A DNA stretch of 64,000 nucleotides, from assembly GCA_032164245.1 (NCBI GenBank), contig JAVMKO010000147.1, forward strand, positions 372,001-436,000. The letters are read 5' to 3'. Positions within the stretch are counted from its first letter, which is position 1. Every line of letters starts with the position of its first letter. Source of the stretch: Sternotherus odoratus (taxonomy: Eukaryota; Chordata; Testudines; Kinosternidae). Under the pieces are notes generated by a model. It saw nothing but the letters and a program-made list of their open reading frames with translations, was not told where the DNA came from and made no database searches. This document shows positions 20,985 to 32,174 of this stretch, one piece after another. The position numbers and the translations under genes were made by a program.

Positions 20985-21910
20985 GAAAGCACAGACTCTG
21001 AGTGTAGCAAAAGCCAAATAACAGAGAAACAATGTGGCTTTATGTTGGGGAAACAGGATTCATAACACAGACAACGAGGAAAAAACCCACCCCAAACAAA
21101 TTGGGCCGTGTCTCTCCCTTGAGTCTAGCAACCCAAAAATCACCCAAAGTCCCACAACCCCAAGGTCTCTGTCAAGGTCACTGCAGCCCCAGAGTTCAAA
21201 TGTTCATCTGCAGAATTTTACACCCTCCTCATCCTGTGTGGAAATGGGATGGATAAAGTGCAACTTGTGCGCTCAGATAACTGACTGCCCCACCTCTGCA
21301 TGGGGTTCTTCTGTAGCTTTCACCACAAAGCCACGCCACTCTACCAGATGCTCCTCTCCAGTAGCCATCAAGTGAACCACACCTTTTCACTCACCACTCA
21401 CCAATATAGCTTTAGGTGACTCTACTATTTAACTATTCAGTGATTTCAGGTCATAGGAGGAGAACATCACTGCTAGCACACCAATGGTTTAAAGTGAATA
21501 CAATCTATAACCAGATTTTTAGCAGAATTAAAACTAGATTTGTTATTACACAATAATAAAGGTATAAATAAAAAAATAATACAAATGTTTCTTCACAACC
21601 GTCTCTTAAATCACTAGGTTTCGGAACCCATTCCCCTTGCCTAATGAGCACTACTTAGTTGGTGGTGAGTCCCTCCATCATTTTTTTTAAAAAGGCCAAG
21701 TACTGTTCCATTGTCCTTGTCTCACATAATCAGGATAATAACACTTTATTCTTCCTGCCCCAAAAACAGAAACTGGGAATCCCAGTGCAGCCAAAGGACA
21801 TCTAGGCCAGGTGGGTGGGCCTATGCAAATGAGATCAGCCCCTGAAGTTCTTTTCCATAACCTAACACAACACACCACCAGATGGCAGGGTAGAGCTCAT
21901 CCTGACTCCT
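20985..21910. repeat. Part of duplicated tRNA-Ser module, left copy
   Basis: The region 20985-21300 (aaacaatgtggctttatgtt, gggccgtgtctctccc, cagagttcaaatgttcatct) reappears inverted at about 31600-31890. No coding function was recognised. The rest, to 21910, is A+T-rich with no gene seen. Confidence 0.65.
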
Positions 21911-21919
21911 CTTATATGT

Positions 21920-21988
21920 CTGAAGATTCTGTGTAGGGAACCCGAATGGATTTCTAGCCCATCACCTTAACCACTCGGCCACAACTAC
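21920..21988 (-). pseudogene. tRNA-Ser(AGA) relic, T arm destroyed
   Basis: The 5-prime two-thirds match tRNA-Ser(AGA): GTAGTTGTGGCCGAGTGG, then an anticodon arm with ctagaaa. After the variable arm the T loop reads AGAATCTTCAG and the 3-prime acceptor strand is gone, so it is a pseudogene. Its 5-prime flank (caattgtttcctcagaccag) is shared with the Ser(AGA) genes at 26488 and 31102. Confidence 0.8.
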
Positions 21989-22117
21989 TAACTTAGGCTG
22001 GGCTTCTCATGACACTAGTTTTTTTCTCACTGAGTGATCACTTCCAATTGTTTCCTCAGACCAGCTTCCACAACACACTCACTGCTGTGCTATTGTGTAA
22101 GTCAGGGGTCTCCACCT

Positions 22118-22680
22118 TTATGAGACAAGGGCCATATTAGATTTTTGAAGGGGCTTCATGGACCAAAGTAACAGAGGGGAAAATTAATACTTGCAAATAT
22201 ATGTAAAATATATGCAAACCATTAAACACTATACTGTGTCAGTGTTGCATTAAATTCTTAATCAGGTATAAAAGTAGCTGTATAATTAATGCAGGTACTG
22301 TGAAATCATACAAAATATTTGTCAATATATTAAAACTCATTTCACATTATTTTTCTATTTTTTTCTAAACTCATAGAATTGTAGCATACAAAAACACATA
22401 TTCAAAAATAAAGAAATATTATTTCAGGATTAGTGAGAAGTATGCTACACACTTAAAATGGCGACTTGCCCCACATCTCTACCTCCCCTTCTCATCAGTG
22501 AGTTGCTAAGAGGGAGAGGGCACCTCTCCCTTCCCACCTCAGAGATCACAACGGAGTGGGGCAGGGGGAGAGAGAGAGAAAGGAGGACACCCACCCCTCA
22601 CCCCTCTGGAAGGCCCTGCACTGAGCAGAAGCCAAGTACACCCCACACTTTCCTTGTCCCAAGGCTGCTGCAACCCCTGT
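22118..22680. mobile_element. Possible hAT left end and A+T-rich sequence
   Basis: The word caggggtctccaccttta at about 22123 resembles hAT terminal repeats seen elsewhere in the window. A matching right end was not found, so boundaries are unknown. The rest is A+T-rich without a recognised gene. Confidence 0.35.
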
Positions 22681-22688
22681 CCCTAGGG

Positions 22689-23182
22689 CAGTGCTTCTCA
22701 CTTTTTTTCCGTCGTGCCTCCCCTAGGGGGAAGAAAACATTTCGCGCCCCCCCGCTCCTCTCCGCCCCTCGCCGGCGCCGCCCCTGCCGGGCGCCAGCCT
22801 ATATCTAGGGCGCAGCGGCCCGGCGCGCCCGGCCAGGATGGCAGGCGGGAGGCGGGGGCGCCTCGCCCGGGGGATGCGCGCCCGGCCGGCCGGTGACTGA
22901 GCGCGCCTCTGCGCCGGGCCGTGCGCTGCGCGGGGCCCGCGGGCGGGCTGGCGGGGTGATGCTGCCGTGGTGGCGGAGCCGCGGCAGCCCAGCAAGCCGC
23001 AGGGCTATGCGGTGAGGCTGCGCCGCGCCGCGCCGTGCTCGCTGGCCCGCGCCTGCCCCGAGCGCGCGCTGCCCCGCGTGGGCAGCATGTTCCGCTCCAA
23101 GCGGCGCATGGCGCAACGAGCCCCCCTTTACGGAGCCTCGCGCCCCCCCTGGGGGGCGCGCCCCACTATTTGAGAAACACTG
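22689..23182. mobile_element. hAT MITE with CpG-rich interior, perfect TSD
   Basis: Ends CAGTGCTTCTCACTTT and TATTTGAGAAACACTG form terminal inverted repeats. The flanks are identical 8-bp copies, ccctaggg, at 22681-22688 and 23183-23190. Between 22740 and 23170 the DNA is extremely CpG-rich and carries a plus-strand frame (22967-23173) rich in Arg and Ala that ends with SMFRSKRRMAQRAPLYG. This interior is unlike the flanks and may be captured host promoter or exon sequence, but I cannot identify it. Confidence 0.92.
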
Positions 23183-23194
23183 CCCTAGGGGTAC

Positions 23195-24050
23195 CATAGT
23201 TTGCCAATCAAAAAGGATGGGGGGGAGCCCTAACCACCCCACACTCCCTCCCACTTCCCACCCAGAGAACAATGGCTTGAAACCATCCTCTTCTAGGCCC
23301 ATCCTTGCTTCTTTTTGATCTGGGCCTTCAATCGAGGCCACGACCAGCAGAGTGCCAAGAGCCACTTAGACAAATAAATGCTGTTGAATTGAGCCTTAGG
23401 CCTCACTGCACTCAGCCAAGAGTGCCTCAGTCTCCTCCCGATTAACTCAGCAATAGCCCTACACTTGGCCGATCAGTGTGGAGACTCTCAGGCCTGAAGG
23501 CCGAGGGTTCTCAACAGATGGGCAAAAGACAGCACAAGTCACCACAGGAGAGCACTATGGTGGAGATCACCATCAGTGCACAATTCCAGCCCCACCTCTT
23601 TGTGAGGGCCTCCTATGATGACAGCTGGAGCACATCCCCATCCTCACCAAGAAGAAAAGCAGCAGAAAGAAATGGAGGAGAAAAGAGAAGAAGGGACAAG
23701 AGGGAAGGAGGAAGAGAGCAGCAAAAAGGGACAAATTCCAAATGCCCCCTGTGAGGCTCAGGTTAATAAATTCCAAGGCCCGAAGGAACCACTCTGGTCT
23801 GTATTTCTGTTTCTCATCGACCATAGAACGTCCCTCAAAATAGTTCCCATAAGAATTAGAGCAGATTTTTTTAGAAAAACACCCAATCTTGAATTTTAAA
23901 AGGCCAGTTCTAGAGGATCCAACACAACCTTCAGTGAATTGCTCCAAACCCTGATGTTAATAATGCAAACCTTATTTCCAGTGTGAATTGGTCTAGCTTC
24001 AGCCTGCAGACATTGTCTGCTCATAACCTTGATCTGCTAAAGTGAAGAGC
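23195..24050. other. No gene recognised
   Basis: Unique-looking sequence with a purine-rich stretch near 23640-23740 that gives charged but low-complexity frames. No splice-bounded exon seen. Confidence 0.35.
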
Positions 24051-24059
24051 CCATTACTA

Positions 24060-24450
24060 AATATTTGTTCCCTTAGGCTCATCCTTAACCGTCTCTTTGA
24101 TTCATCTCCTAGAGTCTGTCAGCACGATGCATGTTTCCATTCACCATTCCTGTGGCTCTTCTGTGAACCCCTCCCCAGTTCATCAGAATCTGTCTCAAAT
24201 TCTGGACACCAGAAATAGACACAATATTTCAGGAGGGGTTGCAACAGTGGCCAGTACAGAGGCATTGTACCCTCTCTATTTCTACCTGAAAATCTGCTTG
24301 GATAGCGTCCCCCATCTGGTACAAAGAAACATAGATTTGTTCTTACCTTGTGCACAGATGATGATTTCCTTTGACAAAATCCACACAGAAATGAAAAAAA
24401 CCTCCCACAGAATCTCCTCCACACCAGTCCTCTCTTGGTCCTCACAGAGA
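24060..24450 (-). mobile_element. Old CR1/L2-like LINE fragment
   Basis: The minus strand keeps LKYCVYFWCPEF, equivalent to the [11 protein letters not shown] motif of the CR1 reverse transcriptase C terminus. The plus strand has aattctggacaccagaaata, equivalent to the antisense CR1 word at 18150-18180. It is heavily diverged. Confidence 0.6.
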
Positions 24451-24499
24451 GGCCACGAGATGGAGACTTGCTGCAGCAAGGTTACAGGGGTCTGTGAGG

Positions 24500-26230
24500 T
24501 TTCTCTTGCCCCACATCCCTGTCCTGCCTAGCTGTTGTCAAGGGAGCTCTGTGAGGTCAAAGCCACCTCATCACCTTTGTCCAATAGGCTGAGTTCCCAC
24601 CAAAGGCCTTTGTGAATTCACAGCCACACTCACCTTTCCCTTGCAGGCCTGATGTCTGCCCCTGGCCAGCCTGATTGGATGTTTGAACTGCAACCTGGAT
24701 CTCCCCACTTGCTCATTATTGATTCTGGGGAGCAAGCAGGCTCCCCAGTAAAACAGAGTTGGTTCCTCACCCCACACTGATCCTGCATTTCATTCTTAAG
24801 CAGGCCTGGGAAATAGTTATAGTATTGCAAATTTCTAGTAAGCTATCCCAACAGGTTCCCTCCAATGTTAAACCAGTTTGCCTCTTTTTCTCCCCCTTGC
24901 TGAGAAAGAGCAAAAGAAAAAAGAAAGCTCCTGTGGGGTGACTTGATACACAGGGTCACGCTGCTTTTTCTTGATACACAGGCCCATGCTGGGGAGTGTG
25001 AAGTAAGGGACTGGTAGACTTTACTTTCTTAGGGAGGAAGAAACATTAGCTGCCTAAGTTGGTGAAGAGAGGGTATTTCATTGTGGGCTGTGACTATAAG
25101 CAGAAGAGGGACACCTAAGGGCTATCGCTACAGCCCAACAGGGGGCTTGAATTCATGAGGGTGAATTAAGAATATCAGGTGCTAGTGACTGAGCTAGCTG
25201 GATTTGAAGTCAGTCAACTGCCTAGTCTCAGTGCAGAAGGAGCCCTGAGGGTGTTTATTTGTGAGCTGAGATTCCTTTTCTGATCTTTGCCTTCTTTCCT
25301 GGTTTATTACTTCTCCAGCAAGCAAACGGGAGTGGTTACAAGGCTGGAGAGATGCTGCTTTCTAGACCAGAGAGCTGGGGTTGATTTAGCTGTTGTCACC
25401 ATCGCTGGTCAGAGAAATCTGGGAGGGAGGGTGGAATTTAGATGATGTTGGACTCATTGAGTCAGGGAGAGTCAGAAAAAGCTTCTCAGCTCCCAGGGAG
25501 TGGGCAGACAAGCAAGTTTATGGCAGGCCACACACACATTTTCACAGGGAATCAAATCCCCCTGGAGAAAAACTCCAGAAGCCCAAGCCCAGGAGTGTCA
25601 GAGGAGGGAATCACTGTTTGCCTTAAGCTGTGGGTGAGGGAAACCTGCAGGTCCTTAGATCCCTCCAACCTCTGATAGAACCATTTGTGGGGAAGGTCTG
25701 GGGAAGCCAAGAAGGACAAGGAGACGGGGAAAGGGCTTGCAGCTGTTGTGCAATCATCACGCTCCCAGCAGAAGGATCCGGGGGATTCAACACTTTGGCT
25801 GCTTATTGAGGACACAGAACTCACAAGATGGCAAAGCTCGGAGCCCCATTACATAGAGTCCGGATGCGATCAGCTCACACTGAGGGGGGCAACACCCCTC
25901 CCTGGGTCTCTTTGCCAGAGCTCCTATCCGCTCAGTGTCCTTCCTTGCAAAGTGTCCAGGCAGACTCCTGAGAGGGTTGCGATGGGGTAAATGAATTCAG
26001 GGGAGGATTGTTTCTCGTGGGTTTTCTTTGTGCTGCTCTGTGATCCTACTGGAGGAAGCATCATTTGAGTTTGTTTCAGTACCTTGAGTTGGGCTCAGGT
26101 TTTGACCCTGAGCATGGGGGTTCCTGCACCTGCGGATCTTACTCTCCTAGGGAATGGACAAAGGAACAGCTTCTGAAACTGGATGGAAAGTAGCCTAAGA
26201 AAGTGTAGTCCAGGTGAGAAGAAAAGTGGC
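24500..26230. other. No gene recognised
   Basis: About 1.7 kb of moderate-GC DNA with only short frames. I saw no tRNA, exon or recognisable repeat in it. Confidence 0.4.
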
Positions 26231-26239
26231 ATCATCACT

Positions 26240-26311
26240 TCCCTGGTGGTCTAGTGGTTAGGATTTGGCACTCTCACTGCCAAGGCCTGGGTTCAATTCC
26301 CAGTCAGGGAA
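26240..26311 (+). tRNA. tRNA-Glu(CTC)
   Basis: This 72-nt cloverleaf is intact: acceptor TCCCTGG pairs with the 3-prime strand TCAGGGA (seventh pair mismatched as in other vertebrates). It has D-arm TGGTCTAGTGGTTAGGA, anticodon stem TGGCA/TGCCA around CTCTCAC (anticodon CTC), T arm CTGGGTTCAATTCCCAG and discriminator A. It differs from typical vertebrate tRNA-Glu mainly by paired C-to-T and G-to-A changes. Internal A and B boxes are present. No clear T4 terminator lies immediately downstream. Likely functional. Confidence 0.92.
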
Positions 26312-26487
26312 CAGTCACTTTATAGTAAATTTAACTGGGACCTAAAAATGGAGCTCTAATGGTGGAAGTGAGATCTTGTGAAAATTCTGCCTGATGATGT
26401 GTCTGGAACCTCTAAGAAATGTCTCAACCTTTAGCATTTGGAAGGACCTGATAAAAACCTGCTCCTTCTCTTGAAGTTCAGTTCCAC

Positions 26488-26569
26488 CATAGTTGACAAG
26501 ATTTGAATCTGTGCAGGGAAACCCCAATGGATTTCTAGTCCATCGCCTTAACCACTCGGCCACAACTAC
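26488..26569 (-). tRNA. tRNA-Ser(AGA)
   Basis: An 82-nt type-II tRNA on the minus strand: GTAGTTG acceptor pairs with CAACTAT, D-arm GTGGCCGAGTGGTTAAGG, anticodon arm TGGACTAGAAATCCA (AGA), a variable arm, and T loop ATTCAAAT with one weakened stem pair (AGATTC/AATCTT). It is close to the cleaner copy at 31102-31183 and shares flanks with it. Probably functional or recently inactivated. Confidence 0.85.
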
Positions 26570-26778
26570 TTGGCAGATAGTGCTTTGTCATTACACTCTA
26601 CTTTTGTTCTCACTGAATGATCCTTCCCAATTGTTTCCTCAGACCAGCTTCCACAACACACTCACTGCTGTGCCATTGTCTAAGTGTGTCCATGGGTGAA
26701 CAGCAAGAATTCCTGCTCATTTCCCTTCTGGCTGGACCATGAGGAGAGTGTGTTTGTGGATAATGAGGTTGCTGTAGA

Positions 26779-27240
26779 TCAGGGGTGGGCAAACTATGGC
26801 CCACGGGCCAGATCAGGCCCCCGAACCTGTTCTGATTGGCCCACCAGGGCTCGGTAAGGGAGGCTGCTCTCGGCCCCTCCCCTGCTCTCCCAGAGCATCA
26901 GTGTCAGTTGCCTGAGCTCCCTGCAGGGGAGGCTGCTCCCAGCACCTTGCCCCGTGCTCCTGGACAGTCACTGAAGCTCTGGGAGAGCGGGGGAAGGCGC
27001 CCGGGGGAAGGCGCTGGGAGCAGCCTGCCCCTGCAGGGAGCTCAGACACCAGACGCTGAGGCTCTGGGAGAGCAGGGAGATGCGCTAGGGAGGTCATGGG
27101 AAGGACTCCTCCGGTGGGGGGAACAGCTCCTTGCCCTCCCCTGTTCCCCTGGAGGCTGAGCAGTGTGCGTCTGAGCTCCTGGTGGGGGAGGCTACTCCCG
27201 GCCCCTCCCCCGCTTTCACCACTCTCCCAGATCAATGATC
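26779..27240 (+). mobile_element. hAT-type element, left end present
   Basis: Starts caggggtgggcaaactatgg followed by cccacgggcc, a typical hAT terminal sequence. The interior is GC-rich with repeated gctctgggagagc and ccctgcagggga words. A right terminal repeat was not found, so the 3-prime limit is approximate. Confidence 0.6.
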
Positions 27241-27559
27241 GATACGGTCCCAGTTCATATTAATAACATCCCAGCAGCCTACAAAGTGGGAAGGAGGCAG
27301 TTTTGGAGCTGGCGTCTCTTGTCCAGTTCTTCCTTGTGACTGGGGCAGAAGTGTGAAGGGAGCAAAACGTGCCAGGCTGAAGGCTTTGTGCTCGGCCTTG
27401 TGGATTAAGCCTGAGCTTGCAGCCTGGATTTCTGAGGCGTGTCCAGCGCACTCTACGGGCCACCAGCTGAAACCACTGAGGGTAACAGGGATGGTTTTCA
27501 GGCAGCAAAAGGTGCCTCAGAGGTTCTGAGCAGATCTTTGAGAGGCGGGGGGTTATTGA

Positions 27560-27633
27560 CATCCCTGGGTGGGCTCAAACCACCAGCCTTCTAACTAACA
27601 GCCAAATACTCTGGCCCATTGCACCACAGAGAC
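27560..27633 (-). tRNA. tRNA-Asn(GTT)-like gene
   Basis: The 74-nt sequence follows tRNA-Asn: GTCTCTG acceptor with CAGGGAT, D-arm TGGTGCAATGGGCCAGAG, anticodon loop CTGTTAG (GTT), and T arm TGGTGGTTTGAGCCCACC. The anticodon stem is held mainly by G-U pairs and the loop ends in G rather than A, so function is doubtful. It could be an aging pseudogene. Confidence 0.7.
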
Positions 27634-27639
27634 ACACAT

Positions 27640-29100
27640 TTAAGGGGTGCTAAGGCTACTCCCTCACACCCGGCACATCTGCCCGGCAGCACTAGAGCTC
27701 ACAAGGTGCTAGTGTGGATCCTGGCAGGGGCAGTGAATTATCTGGGCCCCTGGTGCCTGGGCTCCAGCAACATTCAGGGCCCAGGGGCCCAGCTCCACCA
27801 ATGTCCAGAGCTGGGTCTCTCCCCCAGCCCTGCCTGTCACCCCACCTGTCTCCCTGAGTGTCCCTGCCCCTCCCTTGCTGCCAGGCACCTCCCTCTGCTC
27901 TGGAGCTGAGCATCCCTGTCTCTCCCCTGCAGCTCCATGCTGCCTCCCTGCATCAACTGCCATCGCAGGGTCCTAGTGCCCCCCCCCCCGGCTGCTACTC
28001 CCAGGGCAGGCTGACCCTGAGCCTGCCCGTCCACCTCAGAACCTTTCACTTTCCAGTGGGACCCTCCTCCAGCACAGGGGCCCCCCACCCACAGGCAATG
28101 ATCCTGCCCCATGCTGTGCATGCTATTCCTCTGACCCAAGCTGACACCAGCCGCCAATGGGGTACCCCAGGAATGGCATTGACCAGATTTCCGTGAAGGA
28201 GAGACCGTTGACAGCCCAGTGCAGGGCAGTGCCAATGGACTGTTCGGATCACGCAGCTCTCACCGTGCACCTCAATTCCCTGAGCAAGTACAGAGGATAC
28301 TGGAAGCTGAACATCCAGAGTCTGCAAGACAAAGGAGCGGGGCGGTGAGTCCTGATGGTGTTGGCAGAACACGAAAGCATCAGAGGGGTCTACGACAACC
28401 AGGGGGATTGGTGGGAGTCGGTGAGGGAGGAGTTGGGAGCTTTGTTCCAGGGGTCGAGCAAACACCACAACCTTTAATAAACCAACAGTGCCAAGTCCTG
28501 CAGTGTCCTGTGGGATTTCCACCAGACCAGCCAGGCAGGGGAGCAGGTCAGTGGGTGACTGAATGACCAGATGAAGCAATAGCTGGCTGAGCTCCCATAT
28601 AGGAGTCTGCAGCTGGCTGAGATGAGTGGGACACCAAGTGAAGGGAGGGGCAGCCTCCCCAGACATTTCTGAGGCCTGGAGGGAACAGAGCCAAATTAGG
28701 GGGATGTGGGGACTGAGGGCAGGACCCACAGATATGGTAGCACAGGAGTATAGTTGATATGTAAATGGTATGTAAATGACTAGTGCTCTGAATTCAGCCC
28801 ACATTGTTAGAGATAGAAGAGTAGATGTTTGGTCAGGTCACCCCAAATTAAAACAGGAGACCTATCATGAATGCCACTACCAGTTGTTTACTGAAATATT
28901 GCTCCATAGAGTGGATCATGTACATGTAGCAATGCTCCAGTGAGGTAACATACATAGGTCAGTTACATTGACTTAATTTTGTAGCGTAGACCTGACCAAA
29001 GAATCACACACATGCCTGGGAGTGAAACTTCCCCTGCTCCTCTGCTTTGCAGAATTCAGCAGGCAGCAGGCACTATGCAGAATCCAGCAGACAGCAAGCA
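27640..29100. other. No gene recognised
   Basis: Moderate- to high-GC DNA without a tRNA or splice-bounded exon. The longest frame (28046-28804, minus) has no recognisable domain and unremarkable composition, so it is not called. Confidence 0.35.
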
Positions 29101-29115
29101 TGAAGCTTGGTAGCA

Positions 29116-29189
29116 AGCACTATGGCTTAGTAGGTTAAAGCACCTGTTCTGTAAACAGGAGAGTCTGCGTTCAATTCCCAGTGGTGTTT
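29116..29189 (+). tRNA. tRNA-Thr(TGT)-like gene
   Basis: The 74-nt sequence aligns with tRNA-Thr: TGGCTTAGTAGGTTAAAGC D-arm and an ACCTGTTCTGTAAACAGG anticodon arm with anticodon TGT. The acceptor AGCACTA/TGGTGTT is partly closed by G-U pairs. The T stem has mismatches (CTGCG/CCCAG). Functional status is uncertain. A CR1-type 3-prime tail follows directly. Confidence 0.72.
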
Positions 29190-29199
29190 TGTTGTTTGG

Positions 29200-29290
29200 C
29201 TTTTGGGGCACCTGGTATTGGCTCCTGTCAGAGGACAAGATACAGAGCTAGATGGACCTTTGGATCCAGCCCAGTATGGCTGCTCTTATG
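29200..29290 (+). mobile_element. CR1-type 3-prime end fragment
   Basis: The words gagctagatggacctttgg and agcccagtatggc with ctcttatgg match the common sauropsid CR1 3-prime tail. Only the tail is present. Confidence 0.65.
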
Positions 29291-29589
29291 GTTTAAACAC
29301 TTCTGAACTGGGTATTGCAGACACTCAACCCTCCAGTTCACAAACCATGGGGCTGGTGATGTGACTCCACTAACCCTGGGCTCACATTGCGATGGAGTCA
29401 GACCCTTAGAGTGCATCTCTACTGGGATAAGAGGCCTGTAGCCTGGCTGGCCTGGATCAGGTTGTGGGGCTAAAAATTGCAGTATAGACATTTGGGCTCA
29501 GGCTGTAGCCTGGGCTCAGAGACCCTCACCCCTTGTGGGCTCTCAGAGGCTGGGTTTAAGCTCAAGCTTCTACACTAGGGGCTGGTCTT

Positions 29590-29745
29590 CACTCGTGTGG
29601 CGCGGGATCGATCTTCTGGTGATCAATTTATCGCGTCTTGTTAAGACGCGATAAATCGATCGCCCAGAGTTTCTCCGTCGACTCTGGAACTCCAGCTCGC
29701 CGGGAGGCGCAAGCTGGAGTCGACGGGGGAGCGCGCCGCCGCCTG
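29590..29745 (+). mobile_element. Palindromic DNA-transposon fragment, copy 2
   Basis: Contains a near-perfect palindrome, gatcaatttatcgcgtcttg followed by ttaagacgcgataaatcgat, then the inverted pair gtcgactctggaactccagc and gctggagtcgac. It is the better-preserved copy of the family at 20779-20955. Confidence 0.75.
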
Positions 29746-29799
29746 CCGCCGCCGTGGGGACGAGAGGTAAAATTGTATAGCCCTGCAGCACAAGCCTGC

Positions 29800-30240
29800 A
29801 TCAGCTGATCCTGGCTTTGAGACAAGAGCCTTTGGCGTGTTCATGGCAGTGTAGACATAAGATTGGCATATGTCTAGACTGCAATAAAACACCCCTGGCT
29901 GGCCCAGGTCAGCTAACTCAGGCTCAGAGGGTTGTAAAGTTGCAGTGCAGGCCTCTCGTCTCAGGCTCAATGTCCTGCTCTAGGAGTCCACAAGGTGGGG
30001 AGGGAATTTAGCAGGTGGAAATGGTGAACGTTCAGTGGAGTATTACCCTGGCCTCACTGGCATCTCTCCATGGGTCTGTCTGCTTTGGGGCAGGGACAAG
30101 AACACGTCCTGGGGCACTTGCTATTTTAAAGGGTGGTTTAGGATTTTCATTTTCAAACCCGGTGCACAAAGCAGGACTCAGACCTCAGGGTCTATGAAAG
30201 AGCCGCCCACAGCTTCTGACAGCCACAATGAGCCATTTGT
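29800..30240 (+). repeat. Dispersed repeat shared with 38.05-38.54 and 49.75-50.24 kb
   Basis: Matching words include gtgtagacataa, gcagcatagacat-like text, tagcaggtggaaatggt, ctccatgggtctgtctgctt and gacagccacaatgagccatt. Divergence is considerable, so this is an older copy of the element that also occupies the recent 1.17-kb duplication. Confidence 0.7.
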
Positions 30241-30249
30241 GCCACCGGC

Positions 30250-31095
30250 ATTTGAACTGTGGAACCCCTATGACACCCCTTTCCGCAAGTCCCCTCACTC
30301 ATTGTGCCCCCCACTCCCTGCGGGCCCAACAGCACATCACCCCTTCTGCCTGAGGCCCTGCCCCACCCCCCAGACAACACCCCCAGAACACCTCTTCCCC
30401 CAAAGATGCCACCTTGTCCCCCCTCCATCCTTCATCATTATGGGGAGTAAAAAGTGCTGGGGCCATGGCCTGCTAACCCTCCCCCACCCCCCATTCCAGT
30501 GCCCCGACACAGCCAGAAAGACAGCAGCATGTGTGTGTATGTTTCAGAGACTGATGAGCTGTGCTGAGCCAGTGATGGAAGCAGGGGACTGATGTCAGGG
30601 CTCTCCCCCTCCCCCTGCCTCTGGACTGGTTGTTTCCAGCAGCTGTGTGAACTTAGAGACTCTGTGTCAACACATTCTCTCTTCAAGGCACACACTGTCT
30701 CCCCCACACACACACTGTTACACACTCTCTGTCCCCCAACACACACTTCAGTTGAAAATCAGCTGGCAATCTAGTAGGATGCCCTTGGAACAATGGGATA
30801 GAAAAACCTGCATCATGTGATGCTGTACTGGCCAATGAGCCATTGCAAACCCTTCCCAAAGCACCCTGCAGCCATTTGTACAGTGCGATAGCTACCCACA
30901 GTGCACTGCTCTCTGGGCGATGCAAGAGCTGCTAGAGTGGATGGGCTCTAGTGACACAAGGAGCACAGGGTTGAATTAAAGCATTTCAACTAAGGTGGTA
31001 TAACTTTGCACTGTAGACATAGCTTGAGAGTGAGACAAGACCTAGCTCCTTTTGACACAAAGGATACTCAGGAACTGAAACTAAAGAACCACAAA
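30250..31095. other. No gene recognised
   Basis: Includes a short CA-rich run near 30690-30750. No exon or RNA gene was seen. Confidence 0.35.
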
Positions 31096-31101
31096 ATCCT
31101 T

Positions 31102-31183
31102 CGTAGTTGACAGGATTCGAACCTGTGCAGGGAAACCCCAATGGATTTCTAGTCCAGCGCCTTAACCACTCGGCCACAACTAC
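31102..31183 (-). tRNA. tRNA-Ser(AGA)
   Basis: An intact 82-nt type-II tRNA: GTAGTTG pairs perfectly with CAACTAC, discriminator G, GTGGCCGAGTGGTTAAGGCG D-arm (A box), TGGACTAGAAATCCA anticodon arm, a paired variable arm, and CAGGTTCGAATCCTG (perfect B box). It is the best-preserved serine tRNA in the window and very likely functional. Confidence 0.95.
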
Positions 31184-31199
31184 TTGCTCTCTGTAGCCC

Positions 31200-31410
31200 T
31201 TGGTCATTACACTCTACTTGTGTAATTTGTAACGATTGAGTGATCATTTCCAATTGTTTCCTCAGACCAGCTTCCACAACACACTCACTGCTGTGTCATT
31301 GTGTAAGTGTGTCCATGGCTGAACAGCAAGAATTCCTGCTCATTTCCCTTCTGGCTGGACCATGAGGAGAGTGTGTTTGTGGTTAATGATGTTACTGTTC
31401 CCCTACTATA
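31200..31410. repeat. Shared 5-prime flank of the Ser(AGA) genes
   Basis: This flank (caattgtttcctcagaccag, cttccacaacacactcactg, ggaccatgaggagagtgtg) is repeated next to Ser(AGA) at 26580-26775, and in part at 22040-22105. The gene was thus copied together with its upstream DNA. Confidence 0.8.
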
Positions 31411-31599
31411 AGCTAAAATCACTGTGTCCTGTGTTAAATAGGAGGGAGGGCTGGAGATATATTAATAAGCAGTTAGCAGAGAGACTCATCTCCCAGGATG
31501 GCTACTGGAGAGGAGCAGCAGGTGGAGAGCAGCAGCTGGTGGTGAAGGCTGCATCAGAACCCCATGAAGAGGGGGTCAGTCGGTCATCGCAGTAAGTAA

Positions 31600-32160
31600 G
31601 GTATCCTTTACCCTCCCCCATTTCCACACAGGCTGGTGGGGGCATAAACCTCTGCAGATGAACGTTTGAACTCTGGGGCTGCACTGACAGTGACAGAGAC
31701 CTCGGGGTTCTTGGGACTCTGCGTGACTTTTGGGTTGCTGGACTTGCGAACCAAAGGAAGAGACACGGCCCAATTTACTTGGGGTGGGTTTTTTGCTCAT
31801 CGTTTGTGTTATGAATCCTGTTTGTTGAGTTTCCTCAACATAAGGCCACATTGTTTTTCTCTTATGAAAAGGCTTTCCCTACACTCAGACTCCGAGCTTG
31901 CAAGACTGGAAGTATTGCCTCCTAGAGGTGCATGGGGGTTGGTATATATTTGTCCCAGGTCATTGGGTGAGTTTTGCATTGTGTTATTGGAACAGACACC
32001 TAGATATTGAACCCAACCCTCCTTGGTGCCAAGTCTGCTGGACAGAAGGGTTCCAGACATATTTTATTTAAAGCAAAGGAAGTGGAGAAGGTTTCTGTTT
32101 GCAGGAGGCAACATGGTTTGGTCTGTTTTTGTACCAAATAGGAAGACAGTTGTTTATAGA
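31600..32160 (-). repeat. Part of duplicated tRNA-Ser module, right copy, inverted
   Basis: Reverse-complement similarity to 20550-21260 is clear: gagttttgcattgtgttatt, agacacctagatattgaacc, cacggcccaattta and gaacgtttgaactctggggc all have inverse partners there. The module ends beside tRNA-Ser(GCT), as its partner starts beside the Ser relic. Confidence 0.75.
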
Positions 32161-32174
32161 ACAGTAAATGTAGC

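Noticed and set aside
22967..23173. SMAD6-like start (MFRSKR) inside the hAT element
   Set aside because: Only six residues match, after which similarity ends; too little to name a donor gene.
23470..23525. tRNA-Leu-like words (ttggccgatcagtg, cgagggttctcaac)
   Set aside because: No acceptor or anticodon stem can be formed.
28046..28804. 252-codon minus-strand frame
   Set aside because: Ordinary composition but no recognised motif, no splice signals and no homolog known to me.
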